In this document: positions 1-5,517 of the stretch, piece after piece
Position numbering within the stretch: the first letter of the stretch is position 1
Layout: each line of letters opens with the position of its first letter
From: Elusimicrobia bacterium RIFCSPLOWO2_01_FULL_54_10
GTDB taxonomy: Bacteria > Elusimicrobiota > Elusimicrobia > 2-02-FULL-39-32
NCBI GenBank assembly: GCA_001799975.1
Contig: MGUQ01000045.1
Location: 9,699 to 15,655 of the forward strand
Direction of reading: 5' to 3'
Length of the DNA: 5,957 bases
The notes under the pieces: generated by a model
Seen by the model: the letters and a program-made list of their open reading frames with translations, nothing else
Database searches by the model: none
Told to the model about the DNA's origin: nothing
Program-made: the position numbers and the translations under genes

Positions 1-425
1 AGAAAAAATTCACCGGTTCGGATTTTTTCGTTCTCTACGGCGACAATTATACCGACTGCAATCTGATGGATTTGATGAACGCGCACAAGAATTCCGGAGC
101 CGCGGTTACTCTGGCCCTCTTTGACCCCGCCAAAACCCGCAACAGCGGAATTGCCGGCGGCAAGGTGGCGGTGGACAAAGACGGATTCATCAAAAAATTC
201 AAAGAAGGCAAAGCGGGCGGCGGAAATTTGGTGAACAGCGGCATCTACGCCGTCAACCCTTCTGTCTTGAAAGAAATCCCGGAAGGATTTTCTGATTTCG
301 GAAAAGATATTTTCCCGGCACTCCTGGCCAAAGGCCAGAAACTTTTCTCCTTTCTGATCACGGGCTTCTGCTACGGCATCGATACGCCCGAAGCTTTCGC
401 AAATGCCCCGGGGGCCCGCGCATGA
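1..425 (+). CDS. Sugar-phosphate nucleotidylyltransferase, HddC/GDP-mannose-pyrophosphorylase-like, 3' part only
   Basis: The frame starting at base 3 is open from the window edge to TGA at 423-425, giving about 140 C-terminal residues; the true start lies upstream. Seen: a metal-binding-type segment FFVLYGDN (bases 24-47), the substrate-pocket-like NLVNSGIYAVNP (226-261), SDFGKDIFPALL (292-327) and YGIDTPEAF (372-398). These are in the order expected for the NTP_transferase family that couples a sugar 1-phosphate to a nucleotide, and they most resemble heptose-1-phosphate guanylyltransferases (HddC). The usual DIGTPE signature reads GIDTPE here. The tail after it is very short, ending PGARA. 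The missing N-terminus would carry the nucleotide-binding GGxGTRL loop, so nucleotide specificity (GTP, UTP, dTTP or CTP) cannot be judged. The adjacent GHMP kinase fits a kinase-nucleotidylyltransferase pair. The stop codon lies in the left direct repeat of palindromic element A. Confidence 0.85.
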   Translation, partial: KKFTGSDFFVLYGDNYTDCNLMDLMNAHKNSGAAVTLALFDPAKTRNSGIAGGKVAVDKDGFIKKFKEGKAGGGNLVNSGIYAVNPSVLKEIPEGFSDFGKDIFPALLAKGQKLFSFLITGFCYGIDTPEAFANAPGARA

Positions 426-440
426 TCCCATCACCTGCTC

Positions 441-468
441 GCGAATCGAAGATTCGCCTTGCGGCGAA
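441..468 (+). other. Alternative hairpins in the core of element A
   Basis: The core has three segments. GCGAATC (441-447) can pair with GATTCGC (451-457) around a GAA loop. The overlapping TTCGCC (453-458) can instead pair with GGCGAA (463-468) around a TTGC loop. The two stems share 453-457, so they exclude each other. They sit on top of the 15-bp outer stem. The pairings are read directly; any switching role is inference. Confidence 0.65.
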
Positions 469-473
469 CAAGC

Positions 474-486
474 AGGTGATGGGATG
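474..486 (+). promoter_or_regulatory. Element-borne ribosome binding site and start of the GHMP kinase
   Basis: AGGTGAT (474-480) matches seven bases of the consensus GGAGGTGATC complementary to the 16S rRNA 3' end. AGG lies seven bases before ATG at 484. The motif belongs to the right arm of element A, so the mobile element supplies the signal. The left arm (ATCACCT, 431-437) is its exact complement and itself resembles the 16S anti-Shine-Dalgarno, so a folded transcript would hide this site. An out-of-frame ATG GGA TGA (479-487) ends on the kinase start codon. Confidence 0.6.
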
Positions 487-1515
487 ATCGTCACCCGCAC
501 GCCGTTCCGCGTGACATTGGGCGGGGGAGGAACCGACCTGCCCTCTTTCTATGAAAAGCGCGGCGGGTTCATTCTGGCCATGGGTCTGGACAAATACATG
601 TATGTGGCCTTGAATCGCCCGCTCGTGGAAAAGCGCATCATCCTGCACTACACCAAAAGTGAATCCGTGGAGCATGTGCGCGAATTAAAACACGAGCTTG
701 CGCGCGAGGCTCTGCGCCTTCACGGCATTGAGCACAGCATGGAAGTCACTTCCTTGGCAGACATCCCTGCTTCCACAGGCTTGGGCTCCTCTTCCTGCTA
801 TCTGGTGGGGCTGATTGTGGGCCTGCGCGCTTATCTCAAAGACAATACTTCTCTTCAAAAAATTGCCGAGGAAGCCTGCCACATTGAATTGGATATCTTA
901 AAAAAGGGCATCGGCAAGCAAGACCAGTATATGGCGGCTTTTGGCGGCATGACGGCTCTGGACATTGCCAAAGACGGCAAGGTGAAGGTCCGGCACTTAT
1001 CCCTTTCATCCTGGGCCATCGCGGAACTTGTGTCCAATTGTCATATCTACTATCTTCAAAAAAAGCGCGTCGCGGCCGACGTGCTGGACGACCAAAACAA
1101 GGCCATGAAAAGCAAATCCGGAAACCGCGCAAGAGTGGAAGACAGCCTGCTCAACATCATGGATTTGGGAAAGAAGATATTGAAAGCTGTGGAAGGCCAG
1201 GATTTTGACGGTTTCGGGCGGCTCATGGACAAGCATTGGCAGAATAAACGCAGATTATCGAACAAGATATCTTTCACGGAAGTGGACCAGCTCTATGAAC
1301 TCGTAAAAAGAGAGCACGGCGTTCTGGGCGGAAAAATCATCGGAGCGGGCGGCGGAGGGTTTCTGATGCTCTATTCGCCCTCCAAGGGAAAAAAGCTCAC
1401 GGAATTTATGAGAAACAAAGGTTATCTGCGGCTCAACTACAATGTGGAATTTGAAGGCAGCAAAGTGGTGACGGATTTAAGATCAACCCAGGGCCTGGGC
1501 GAGCGGCACAGCTGA
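484..1515 (+). CDS. GHMP-family sugar kinase, D-glycero-D-manno-heptose 7-phosphate kinase (HddA)-like
   Basis: A cytoplasmic kinase of 343 residues that would phosphorylate a sugar or sugar phosphate with ATP ahead of nucleotide activation. Motifs in order: N-terminal MIVTRTPFRVTLGGGGTDLP (residues 1-20), the hallmark of HddA-like GHMP kinases; the ATP-binding motif PASTGLGSSS (95-104); IGKQDQYMAAFGG (143-155); and C-terminal motif 3, GGKIIGAGGGGFLML (282-296). The length is normal for the family. The frame stays open upstream to an ATG at 403, but that start would add 27 residues encoded by the repeat element and the end of the previous gene; the family begins at MIxTRTPFR, so ATG 484 is chosen. 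The stop overlaps the next start by one base (TGATG, 1513-1517), implying translational coupling. Exact substrate is inferred; fucose- or galactose-type kinases are alternatives. Confidence 0.88.
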   Translation: MIVTRTPFRVTLGGGGTDLPSFYEKRGGFILAMGLDKYMYVALNRPLVEKRIILHYTKSESVEHVRELKHELAREALRLHGIEHSMEVTSLADIPASTGLGSSSCYLVGLIVGLRAYLKDNTSLQKIAEEACHIELDILKKGIGKQDQYMAAFGGMTALDIAKDGKVKVRHLSLSSWAIAELVSNCHIYYLQKKRVAADVLDDQNKAMKSKSGNRARVEDSLLNIMDLGKKILKAVEGQDFDGFGRLMDKHWQNKRRLSNKISFTEVDQLYELVKREHGVLGGKIIGAGGGGFLMLYSPSKGKKLTEFMRNKGYLRLNYNVEFEGSKVVTDLRSTQGLGERHS

Positions 1516-2816
1516 TGGCTAAGAAATCCGCTGTTGGGGTTTTCGGGCTTTGGCACCTGGGCTGCGTTTTGTCCGCGGCTTGGTCTTCAAAGAAATGCAG
1601 GGTGATCGGGTTTGATTACGATGAGTCCCTCATTCAAAAACTGAAACAGTCTGAACCGCCCATTTTTGAGCCCAACCTGAAAGAAACACTCAAGAAGAAC
1701 ATGCGCCAAAAAACATTGTCGTTCACCGCTGACATTGCGCAACTCAAAGAATGCGATTATGTTTTTCTGTCGTATGACACACCCGTGCTGGACAACGACG
1801 GAAGCGATTTAACGCCGTTAGAGCGCGCCATTGACGATTTGGGTAAAGTCCTTAAAAAAGGGGCGCTCGTGATTGTGAGCTCCCAAACGCCCGTGGGCAC
1901 TTGCGGGGATTTCCGCGAGACGCTCAAGTCGGCCAATGCTTCGCTCGACCTGGTTTATTCTCCGGAAAACCTGAGGTTGGGAGAAGCCATTCACAATTAT
2001 TTAAATCCCGGACGCATCATCTTGGGCTCTGAAGATAAAACTGCGGAGAAAAAGGCGCTGGAACTGTTCAAACTGATTCCCGCAAAAGTGCTTTCCATGA
2101 ATCTGGAAAGCGCAGAGATGGTGAAGCACGGGATCAACGCGTTCCTTGCCATGTCCATTGCCTTCACCAATGAGCTTTCAGACCTCTGCGAGAAAACCGG
2201 CGCGGACATTCTGGATGTGGTCAAAGGCATGAAATCAGACCCCCGAATCGGCGAAAAGGCATATTTGTCGCCCGGCATCGGGTTTTCCGGAGGCACGCTT
2301 GGACGCGACCTCAAAGTCCTGGAATCTGTGGACGCTTCGCAGGCCAAGGGAAATTTTTTCGGCGAAATCCACGCCAGAAACCGCACCCGCAAGCACACGG
2401 TCATCAGCCGTCTGAAAACTCTGCTGCCCAATGGCGCGGGAGCAAAAGGCCAGAGAATCGGCGTATTGGGCCTCACTTACAAGCCCGGCACGAGCACTTT
2501 GCGCCGCAGTCTGCCCGTGGAGATTGTTCGCGAGCTTCAAAAGGTGTATTCCCAGATTTCTGTTTTCGATCCCAAGGCTGATTTTTCCCAATGGAGCGGC
2601 GAGAAGGGTTTCACAATCGCCTCCTCCGCCGAAAAATTGGTCAAGGAATCGGATGCGGTGTTGATTCTCACAGAATGGCCGGAATTTAAAACTCTGCGAT
2701 GGTCCGCGGCTTTGCGTAAAAGCTGCCCTCAAATCATTTATGACGCTAAAAATTGCCTTATCGATCTTTCACTCTCCAAGATGGGATATCGCTACGTCAG
2801 AATAGGACGAAATTAA
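1515..2816 (+). CDS. UDP-glucose/GDP-mannose dehydrogenase family protein with catalytic Cys replaced by Thr
   Basis: A 433-residue protein with the three-domain layout of nucleotide-sugar 6-dehydrogenases. Seen: N-terminal Rossmann loop GVFGLWHLG (residues 8-16), where the second Gly of GxGxxG is Trp; SSQTPVGT (122-129); SPENLRLGEA (149-158); the central helix AEMVKHGINAF (200-210) keeping the family Lys and Asn; IGFSGGTLGRDL (255-266); and the UDP-binding-domain signature GLTYKPGTSTLRRS (319-332). In classical enzymes the fourth block reads GFGGSCFPKD with the nucleophilic Cys. Here that place is Thr261, with Asp265 kept. The catalytic Glu of the usual FLRE block is Leu155. Classical two-step oxidation to a uronic acid is therefore doubtful; a one-step oxidation or another reaction on a nucleotide sugar is possible. 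Similar GLWHLG/GGTLxRD variants are, as far as I recall, a recurring subfamily, so decay is unlikely. No clear Shine-Dalgarno is seen; coupling to the kinase by the TGATG overlap fits. Confidence 0.85.
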   Translation: MAKKSAVGVFGLWHLGCVLSAAWSSKKCRVIGFDYDESLIQKLKQSEPPIFEPNLKETLKKNMRQKTLSFTADIAQLKECDYVFLSYDTPVLDNDGSDLTPLERAIDDLGKVLKKGALVIVSSQTPVGTCGDFRETLKSANASLDLVYSPENLRLGEAIHNYLNPGRIILGSEDKTAEKKALELFKLIPAKVLSMNLESAEMVKHGINAFLAMSIAFTNELSDLCEKTGADILDVVKGMKSDPRIGEKAYLSPGIGFSGGTLGRDLKVLESVDASQAKGNFFGEIHARNRTRKHTVISRLKTLLPNGAGAKGQRIGVLGLTYKPGTSTLRRSLPVEIVRELQKVYSQISVFDPKADFSQWSGEKGFTIASSAEKLVKESDAVLILTEWPEFKTLRWSAALRKSCPQIIYDAKNCLIDLSLSKMGYRYVRIGRN

Positions 2817-2819
2817 ATC

Positions 2820-3671
2820 ATGGATGCGCTTAAGGGCAAAAAAATCGTCATCACGGGGGGGAGCATCGGAATCGGCAAAGTTGTGGCGGAACATTGCGCC
2901 CGCGCCGGGGCCGCCGTGTTGATTACGGCGCGAACGGAAAAAGATTTGAAAGCCGAACTGGAGGAACTCAAAAATATCAGCTCCGCGGACCATCAGTACC
3001 GTGTTTTGGACGTGGGCGAGCGCTCCCAGGTGGAAGCCTTCGCCAAATGGACAAATGAAAAATGGGGAGCGATTGACGGCCTTGTGAACAACGCCGGGAT
3101 TTACGGCCCCATCGGCCCCATTCAGGACATCAACTTGGACGATTTTGAAAAAACGCTGCGAATCAATTTTTTGGGCACCGTTTACATGTGCCACTATTTT
3201 GTTCCTCTTCTGAAAGAACGCAAAGGCAAGATCATCAATTATTCCGGAGGCGGGGCTTCCGGGCCGTTCGCCCGCTATTCAGCCTATGCGGCCAGCAAAA
3301 CCGCCGTGGTGCGGCTCACGGAAAATCTGGCGGAGGAACTGGCTCCCTTGGGCATTGAAGCCAACGCCGTGGGCCCGGGATTTGTGGTGACGCGCCTGCA
3401 CGAACAGACTTTGAAAGCGGGGGACAAGGCCGGAAAAGGATTTCTGGAAAGCACCAAAAAAGAAATTGAAAAAGGCGGGGTGCCGCCGGAAAAAGCCGCC
3501 AAGCTCACCGTTTTTCTCCTCTCCGAAGCCGCCAACGGCATCAACGGAAAGTTCCTGAGCGCTCCATGGGACGCCTGGGAAAAGCCCGAATTTGTGGAAA
3601 AGCTCCGAAAAGACAAGAATTTTGCCACGCTCCGGAGAATTGACGACATGAATTTCAAAGGTACCAAGTAA
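2820..3671 (+). CDS. Short-chain dehydrogenase/reductase (SDR), sugar-locus type
   Basis: A 283-residue classical SDR, an NAD(P)-dependent oxidoreductase of the cytoplasm. Seen: cofactor loop TGGSIGIG (residues 12-19), the structural NNAG (90-93), an Asn in RINFLG (Asn115), and catalytic YAASK (Tyr156, Lys160). The active-site Ser is probably Ser142 in YSGGGAS; it lies 14 rather than the usual 13 residues before Tyr. The stretch PGFVVTRL (186-193) follows as expected. The C-terminal LSAPWDAWE (246-254) resembles SDRs I associate with heptose/polysaccharide loci, but substrate is not readable. The length is about 30 residues above the 250-residue norm because of the C-terminal tail. The start is three bases after the previous stop; AGGA at 2804-2807 is a possible, rather distant, ribosome binding site. 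The start region carries an A7 run (2838-2844) and a G7 run (2855-2861). Confidence 0.88.
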   Translation: MDALKGKKIVITGGSIGIGKVVAEHCARAGAAVLITARTEKDLKAELEELKNISSADHQYRVLDVGERSQVEAFAKWTNEKWGAIDGLVNNAGIYGPIGPIQDINLDDFEKTLRINFLGTVYMCHYFVPLLKERKGKIINYSGGGASGPFARYSAYAASKTAVVRLTENLAEELAPLGIEANAVGPGFVVTRLHEQTLKAGDKAGKGFLESTKKEIEKGGVPPEKAAKLTVFLLSEAANGINGKFLSAPWDAWEKPEFVEKLRKDKNFATLRRIDDMNFKGTK

Positions 3672-3677
3672 GGATCA

Positions 3678-4532
3678 TTGCGAGAGCTTGAGCTCTGCGT
3701 CCTCTGCGGCGGGCCCAAAAGCGGTTTCAGGCCCTTCATGGAAAAGAGCGGATACAAAATTGTCCGCTGCGCAGCCTGCTCCCTGGTGTTTGTGAACCCG
3801 AGGGACGAAGCGGCAGCCTTGCTTTCTCAATATGGAGACAACCGCAGCTCTCCGGCGGCTTATTATGAAGCCACGGCGGGCGAAGACAGGCAAAACGCTC
3901 TCAAAATTTTAGAAATTGTGAATAAACACTGCGGCAAGGGCGAAATTCTGGATGTGGGGTGTAATGTGGGGACATTCCTGGAATCCGCGCGGGATAAAGG
4001 CTGGAAACCCCAAGGCGTGGATGCCAACCCGCAAGCCATTGCCGCCTGCGCTAAAAAGGGCATTCGGGCGGCAAAAGGATTTTTTGGGGAAGAAAAAATT
4101 GCGGAATTGGACAGGCAAACTTTCGATTTAATTTCTATGAATGACACCCTTGAGCATTTTCAAGATCCCAAGGAAGTTCTCCGGCAAGCGGGCGCGCATT
4201 TGAAGCCCGGCGGGGGAATTTCCCTGCTCACCCCCAATTTGGAGAGTTTTTTGGCGCGGATGTTCCAAATCAAGCCCAAGGAGCACCTTTTTTATTTCAG
4301 CTTGGCCACCTTGTCCAAAATGCTGCAGGAAACCGGATTTAAAGTCCTTCATGCCGCAGAATGGTCGAGGCGGAGAAATGTGGGCGCCATGCACTTGGGA
4401 GCCAGCTTTGAAAATCCCCTGTGGGCTTCCGTCTCAAAATTTCTACAAATCTCGCGGCTGGACGGCATCGTCAATGTTGCCCTGGAAGCCATGTTTCGCG
4501 AGCAAATTTATATTTTGGCGAAAAAAGCATGA
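3678..4532 (+). CDS. Class I SAM-dependent methyltransferase with N-terminal zinc-ribbon-like domain, TTG start
   Basis: A 284-residue protein. The N-terminus has two CxxC pairs (Cys7/Cys10 and Cys31/Cys34), a likely zinc site. A UbiG-like methyltransferase domain follows: motif I ILDVGCNVG (90-98), the acidic residue in GVDANP (Asp115) for SAM ribose, DTLEHF (156-161) and LKPGG (175-179). The zinc pairs recall the N-terminal domain of NDP-hexose C-methyltransferases, but at 284 residues this protein lacks their long C-terminal domain, so O- or C-methylation of a sugar or lipid intermediate stays open. TTG 3678 is the only usual start between the in-frame stop of the SDR (3669-3671) and the first CxxC; AAGGA (3670-3674) precedes it with a short three-base gap, which may mean weak or coupled initiation. 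The gene ends GCATGA, with its stop at the left edge of palindromic element B. Confidence 0.82.
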   Translation: MRELELCVLCGGPKSGFRPFMEKSGYKIVRCAACSLVFVNPRDEAAALLSQYGDNRSSPAAYYEATAGEDRQNALKILEIVNKHCGKGEILDVGCNVGTFLESARDKGWKPQGVDANPQAIAACAKKGIRAAKGFFGEEKIAELDRQTFDLISMNDTLEHFQDPKEVLRQAGAHLKPGGGISLLTPNLESFLARMFQIKPKEHLFYFSLATLSKMLQETGFKVLHAAEWSRRRNVGAMHLGASFENPLWASVSKFLQISRLDGIVNVALEAMFREQIYILAKKA

Positions 4533-4547
4533 TCCCATCACCTGCTT

Positions 4548-4576
4548 ATTCGCCACCAGGCGAATCTTCGATTTGC
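4548..4576 (+). other. Alternative hairpins in the core of element B
   Basis: ATTCGCC (4548-4554) pairs perfectly with GGCGAAT (4559-4565) around ACCA. The overlapping GCGAATC (4560-4566) can instead pair with GATTTGC (4570-4576) around TTC, with one G-U wobble in RNA. This is the mirror image of the arrangement in element A, so both choices of fold are retained despite four core differences. Confidence 0.6.
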
Positions 4577-4580
4577 GAGC

Positions 4581-4593
4581 AGGTGATGGGATG
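4581..4593 (+). promoter_or_regulatory. Element-borne ribosome binding site and start of the glycosyltransferase
   Basis: AGGTGAT (4581-4587), then GGG, then ATG (4591): identical in sequence and spacing to the site before the GHMP kinase. It lies in the right arm of element B and is complementary to ATCACCT in the left arm. Because the arms are symmetric, the element supplies this signal whichever way it is inserted. Confidence 0.6.
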
Positions 4594-5517
4594 ATCTCGG
4601 TCATTGTCCCGCTTTACAACGAGGAAGGCACGGTGGGGCCGCTCCACGAAGCATTAAAGAAAGAACTGGATGCCATGCGCGAGCCCTACGAAATTCTTTT
4701 TATCGATGACGGCTCTACGGACGGCACTTTTGAAAAAATGAAGGGACTTAAACCCTTGCGAGCCATCCGATTCCCTAGAAACTTTGGTCAAACCTCTGCG
4801 ATGGATGCCGGATTTGGCGCAGCAGCCGGGGAGCTCATTGTCACCATGGACGGCGACCTGCAAAATGACCCGGCCGATATTCCCAAACTGATTTCCAAGA
4901 TCCGCGAAGGCCATGACATCGTTTCCGGCTGGAGAGCCGAGCGCAAAGACCCGATGAGCCGCAAAGTGCTTTCTGCTTTTGCCAACTGGCTCACCCGAAA
5001 AATGACCGGGCTGGCGCTGAGGGATCACGCCTGCGCGATGAAAGCCTATCGCAAGGAAGTTTTCAAGGATGTGCATCTCTACGGCGAAATGCACGTGTTC
5101 CTTCCGGCCTATCTCCACGCGCGCGGCGCCACCGTGGCCGAAATCGAAGTGCGCCACCACGCCCGCAAGGCGGGCGACTCCAAACATTCCACGCTGAAAG
5201 CTTTCAAAGACATTTCGGATCTTGTGACCGTGCATTTTCTCTCCCGCCACATGAATCGCCCGCTTCTCTTTTTCGGGGGCAGCTCCCTGCTCATGGTGGC
5301 ACTGGGATTTGCCTCTGCCTTGACTGCGACGATCTTAAAAATATTCCACATCCGCAATTTCGGTCAAACCCCACTCCCCATTTTGTCCGCGTTTCTCGTC
5401 ATCATCGGATTCATGCTGTTCATGATGGGATTTTTGGCCGAGCTGATCCTTCGCGTTTATTTTGAGAGCCAGAACAAGAGGCCTTACATCGTCCGGGAAA
5501 CTCTTGAAAACAAATAA
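4591..5517 (+). CDS. GT2 family glycosyltransferase, polyprenyl-phosphate (DPM1/GtrB-like), two C-terminal membrane segments
   Basis: A 308-residue membrane-associated glycosyltransferase, expected to move a sugar from a nucleotide donor to a polyprenyl (undecaprenyl) phosphate on the cytoplasmic face. Seen: N-terminal ISVIVPLYNEE (2-12); the nucleotide-binding IDDGSTDGT (38-46); metal-binding TMDGDLQNDP (85-94); RAERKDP (115-121); LYGEMHVFLPA (163-173); and HHARKAGDSKHS (189-200), all in family order. Hydrophobic segments at about 225-250 and 262-290 fit the two-helix tail of GtrB/DPM1-like enzymes. The frame stays open upstream to 4351, but that part is the methyltransferase in another frame plus the repeat, and GT2 proteins begin at MISVIVP, so ATG 4591 is chosen. 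Sugar identity cannot be read. The start codon lies in the right direct repeat of element B, and the 3' end overlaps the next gene by 14 bases if that starts at TTG 5504. Confidence 0.9.
   Translation: MISVIVPLYNEEGTVGPLHEALKKELDAMREPYEILFIDDGSTDGTFEKMKGLKPLRAIRFPRNFGQTSAMDAGFGAAAGELIVTMDGDLQNDPADIPKLISKIREGHDIVSGWRAERKDPMSRKVLSAFANWLTRKMTGLALRDHACAMKAYRKEVFKDVHLYGEMHVFLPAYLHARGATVAEIEVRHHARKAGDSKHSTLKAFKDISDLVTVHFLSRHMNRPLLFFGGSSLLMVALGFASALTATILKIFHIRNFGQTPLPILSAFLVIIGFMLFMMGFLAELILRVYFESQNKRPYIVRETLENK

Larger units (their letters stand above)
422..488. repeat. Palindromic MITE-like element, copy A, with flanking ATGAT direct repeats
   Basis: Bases 427-483 form a 57-bp element. Left arm CCCATCACCTGCT (427-439) is the exact reverse complement of AGCAGGTGATGGG (471-483). 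Adding AT on each side makes 15-bp perfect arms (425-439, 471-485). A 31-bp asymmetric core lies between (440-470). The direct repeat ATGAT flanks it at 422-426 and 484-488. The left one contains the stop TGA of the nucleotidylyltransferase (423-425); the right one contains the ATG of the GHMP kinase (484-486). There is no transposase, as expected of a non-autonomous element. No T-run follows the hairpin and its 3' arm holds a start codon, so a terminator role is unlikely. A near-identical copy in opposite orientation lies at 4529-4595. Seen: arms, repeats, second copy. Inferred: insertion by transposition. Confidence 0.9.
4529..4595. repeat. Palindromic MITE-like element, copy B, opposite core orientation to copy A
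   Basis: Bases 4534-4590 form a 57-bp element with the same 13-bp arms as copy A (4534-4546 and 4578-4590) and a 31-bp core (4547-4577). The reverse complement of this core matches the copy A core at 27 of 31 positions, so the two copies are inverted relative to each other; the arms are identical. The flanking direct repeat is again ATGAT (4529-4533 and 4591-4595). The left one contains the methyltransferase stop TGA (4530-4532); the right one contains the glycosyltransferase ATG (4591-4593). Even the next outer bases agree (GC before, C after), which suggests either a preferred target or that these bases belong to the element. Confidence 0.9.

Noticed and set aside
403..483. Upstream ATG at 403 as the start of the GHMP kinase
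   Set aside because: It would add 27 residues from the end of the previous gene and the repeat element; family members begin at MIxTRTPFR and a ribosome binding site precedes ATG 484.
424..489. Element hairpins as Rho-independent terminators
   Set aside because: No T-run follows the 3' arm in either copy, the 3' arm includes the ribosome binding site and start codon of the next gene, and the operon continues.
1997..2732. Long reverse-strand ORFs inside the dehydrogenase gene (up to 165 residues)
   Set aside because: They show no recognisable motif, overlap a gene with clear family signatures and no reverse-strand ribosome binding site stands out; similar shadows occur across the window.
2838..2861. 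A7 and G7 homopolymers at the 5' end of the SDR gene as phase-variation tracts
   Set aside because: Both encode conserved family residues (Lys-Lys and the Gly-Gly of the cofactor loop), the frame is intact, and seven bases is short for a contingency tract.
4351..4590. 80-residue N-terminal extension of the glycosyltransferase
   Set aside because: The first part is an out-of-frame shadow of the methyltransferase and the rest is the repeat; GT2 proteins start at the MISVIVP strand.
421..4596. CRISPR array from the repeated palindromes
   Set aside because: Only two copies, about 4.1 kb apart, in inverted orientation and with genes between them.
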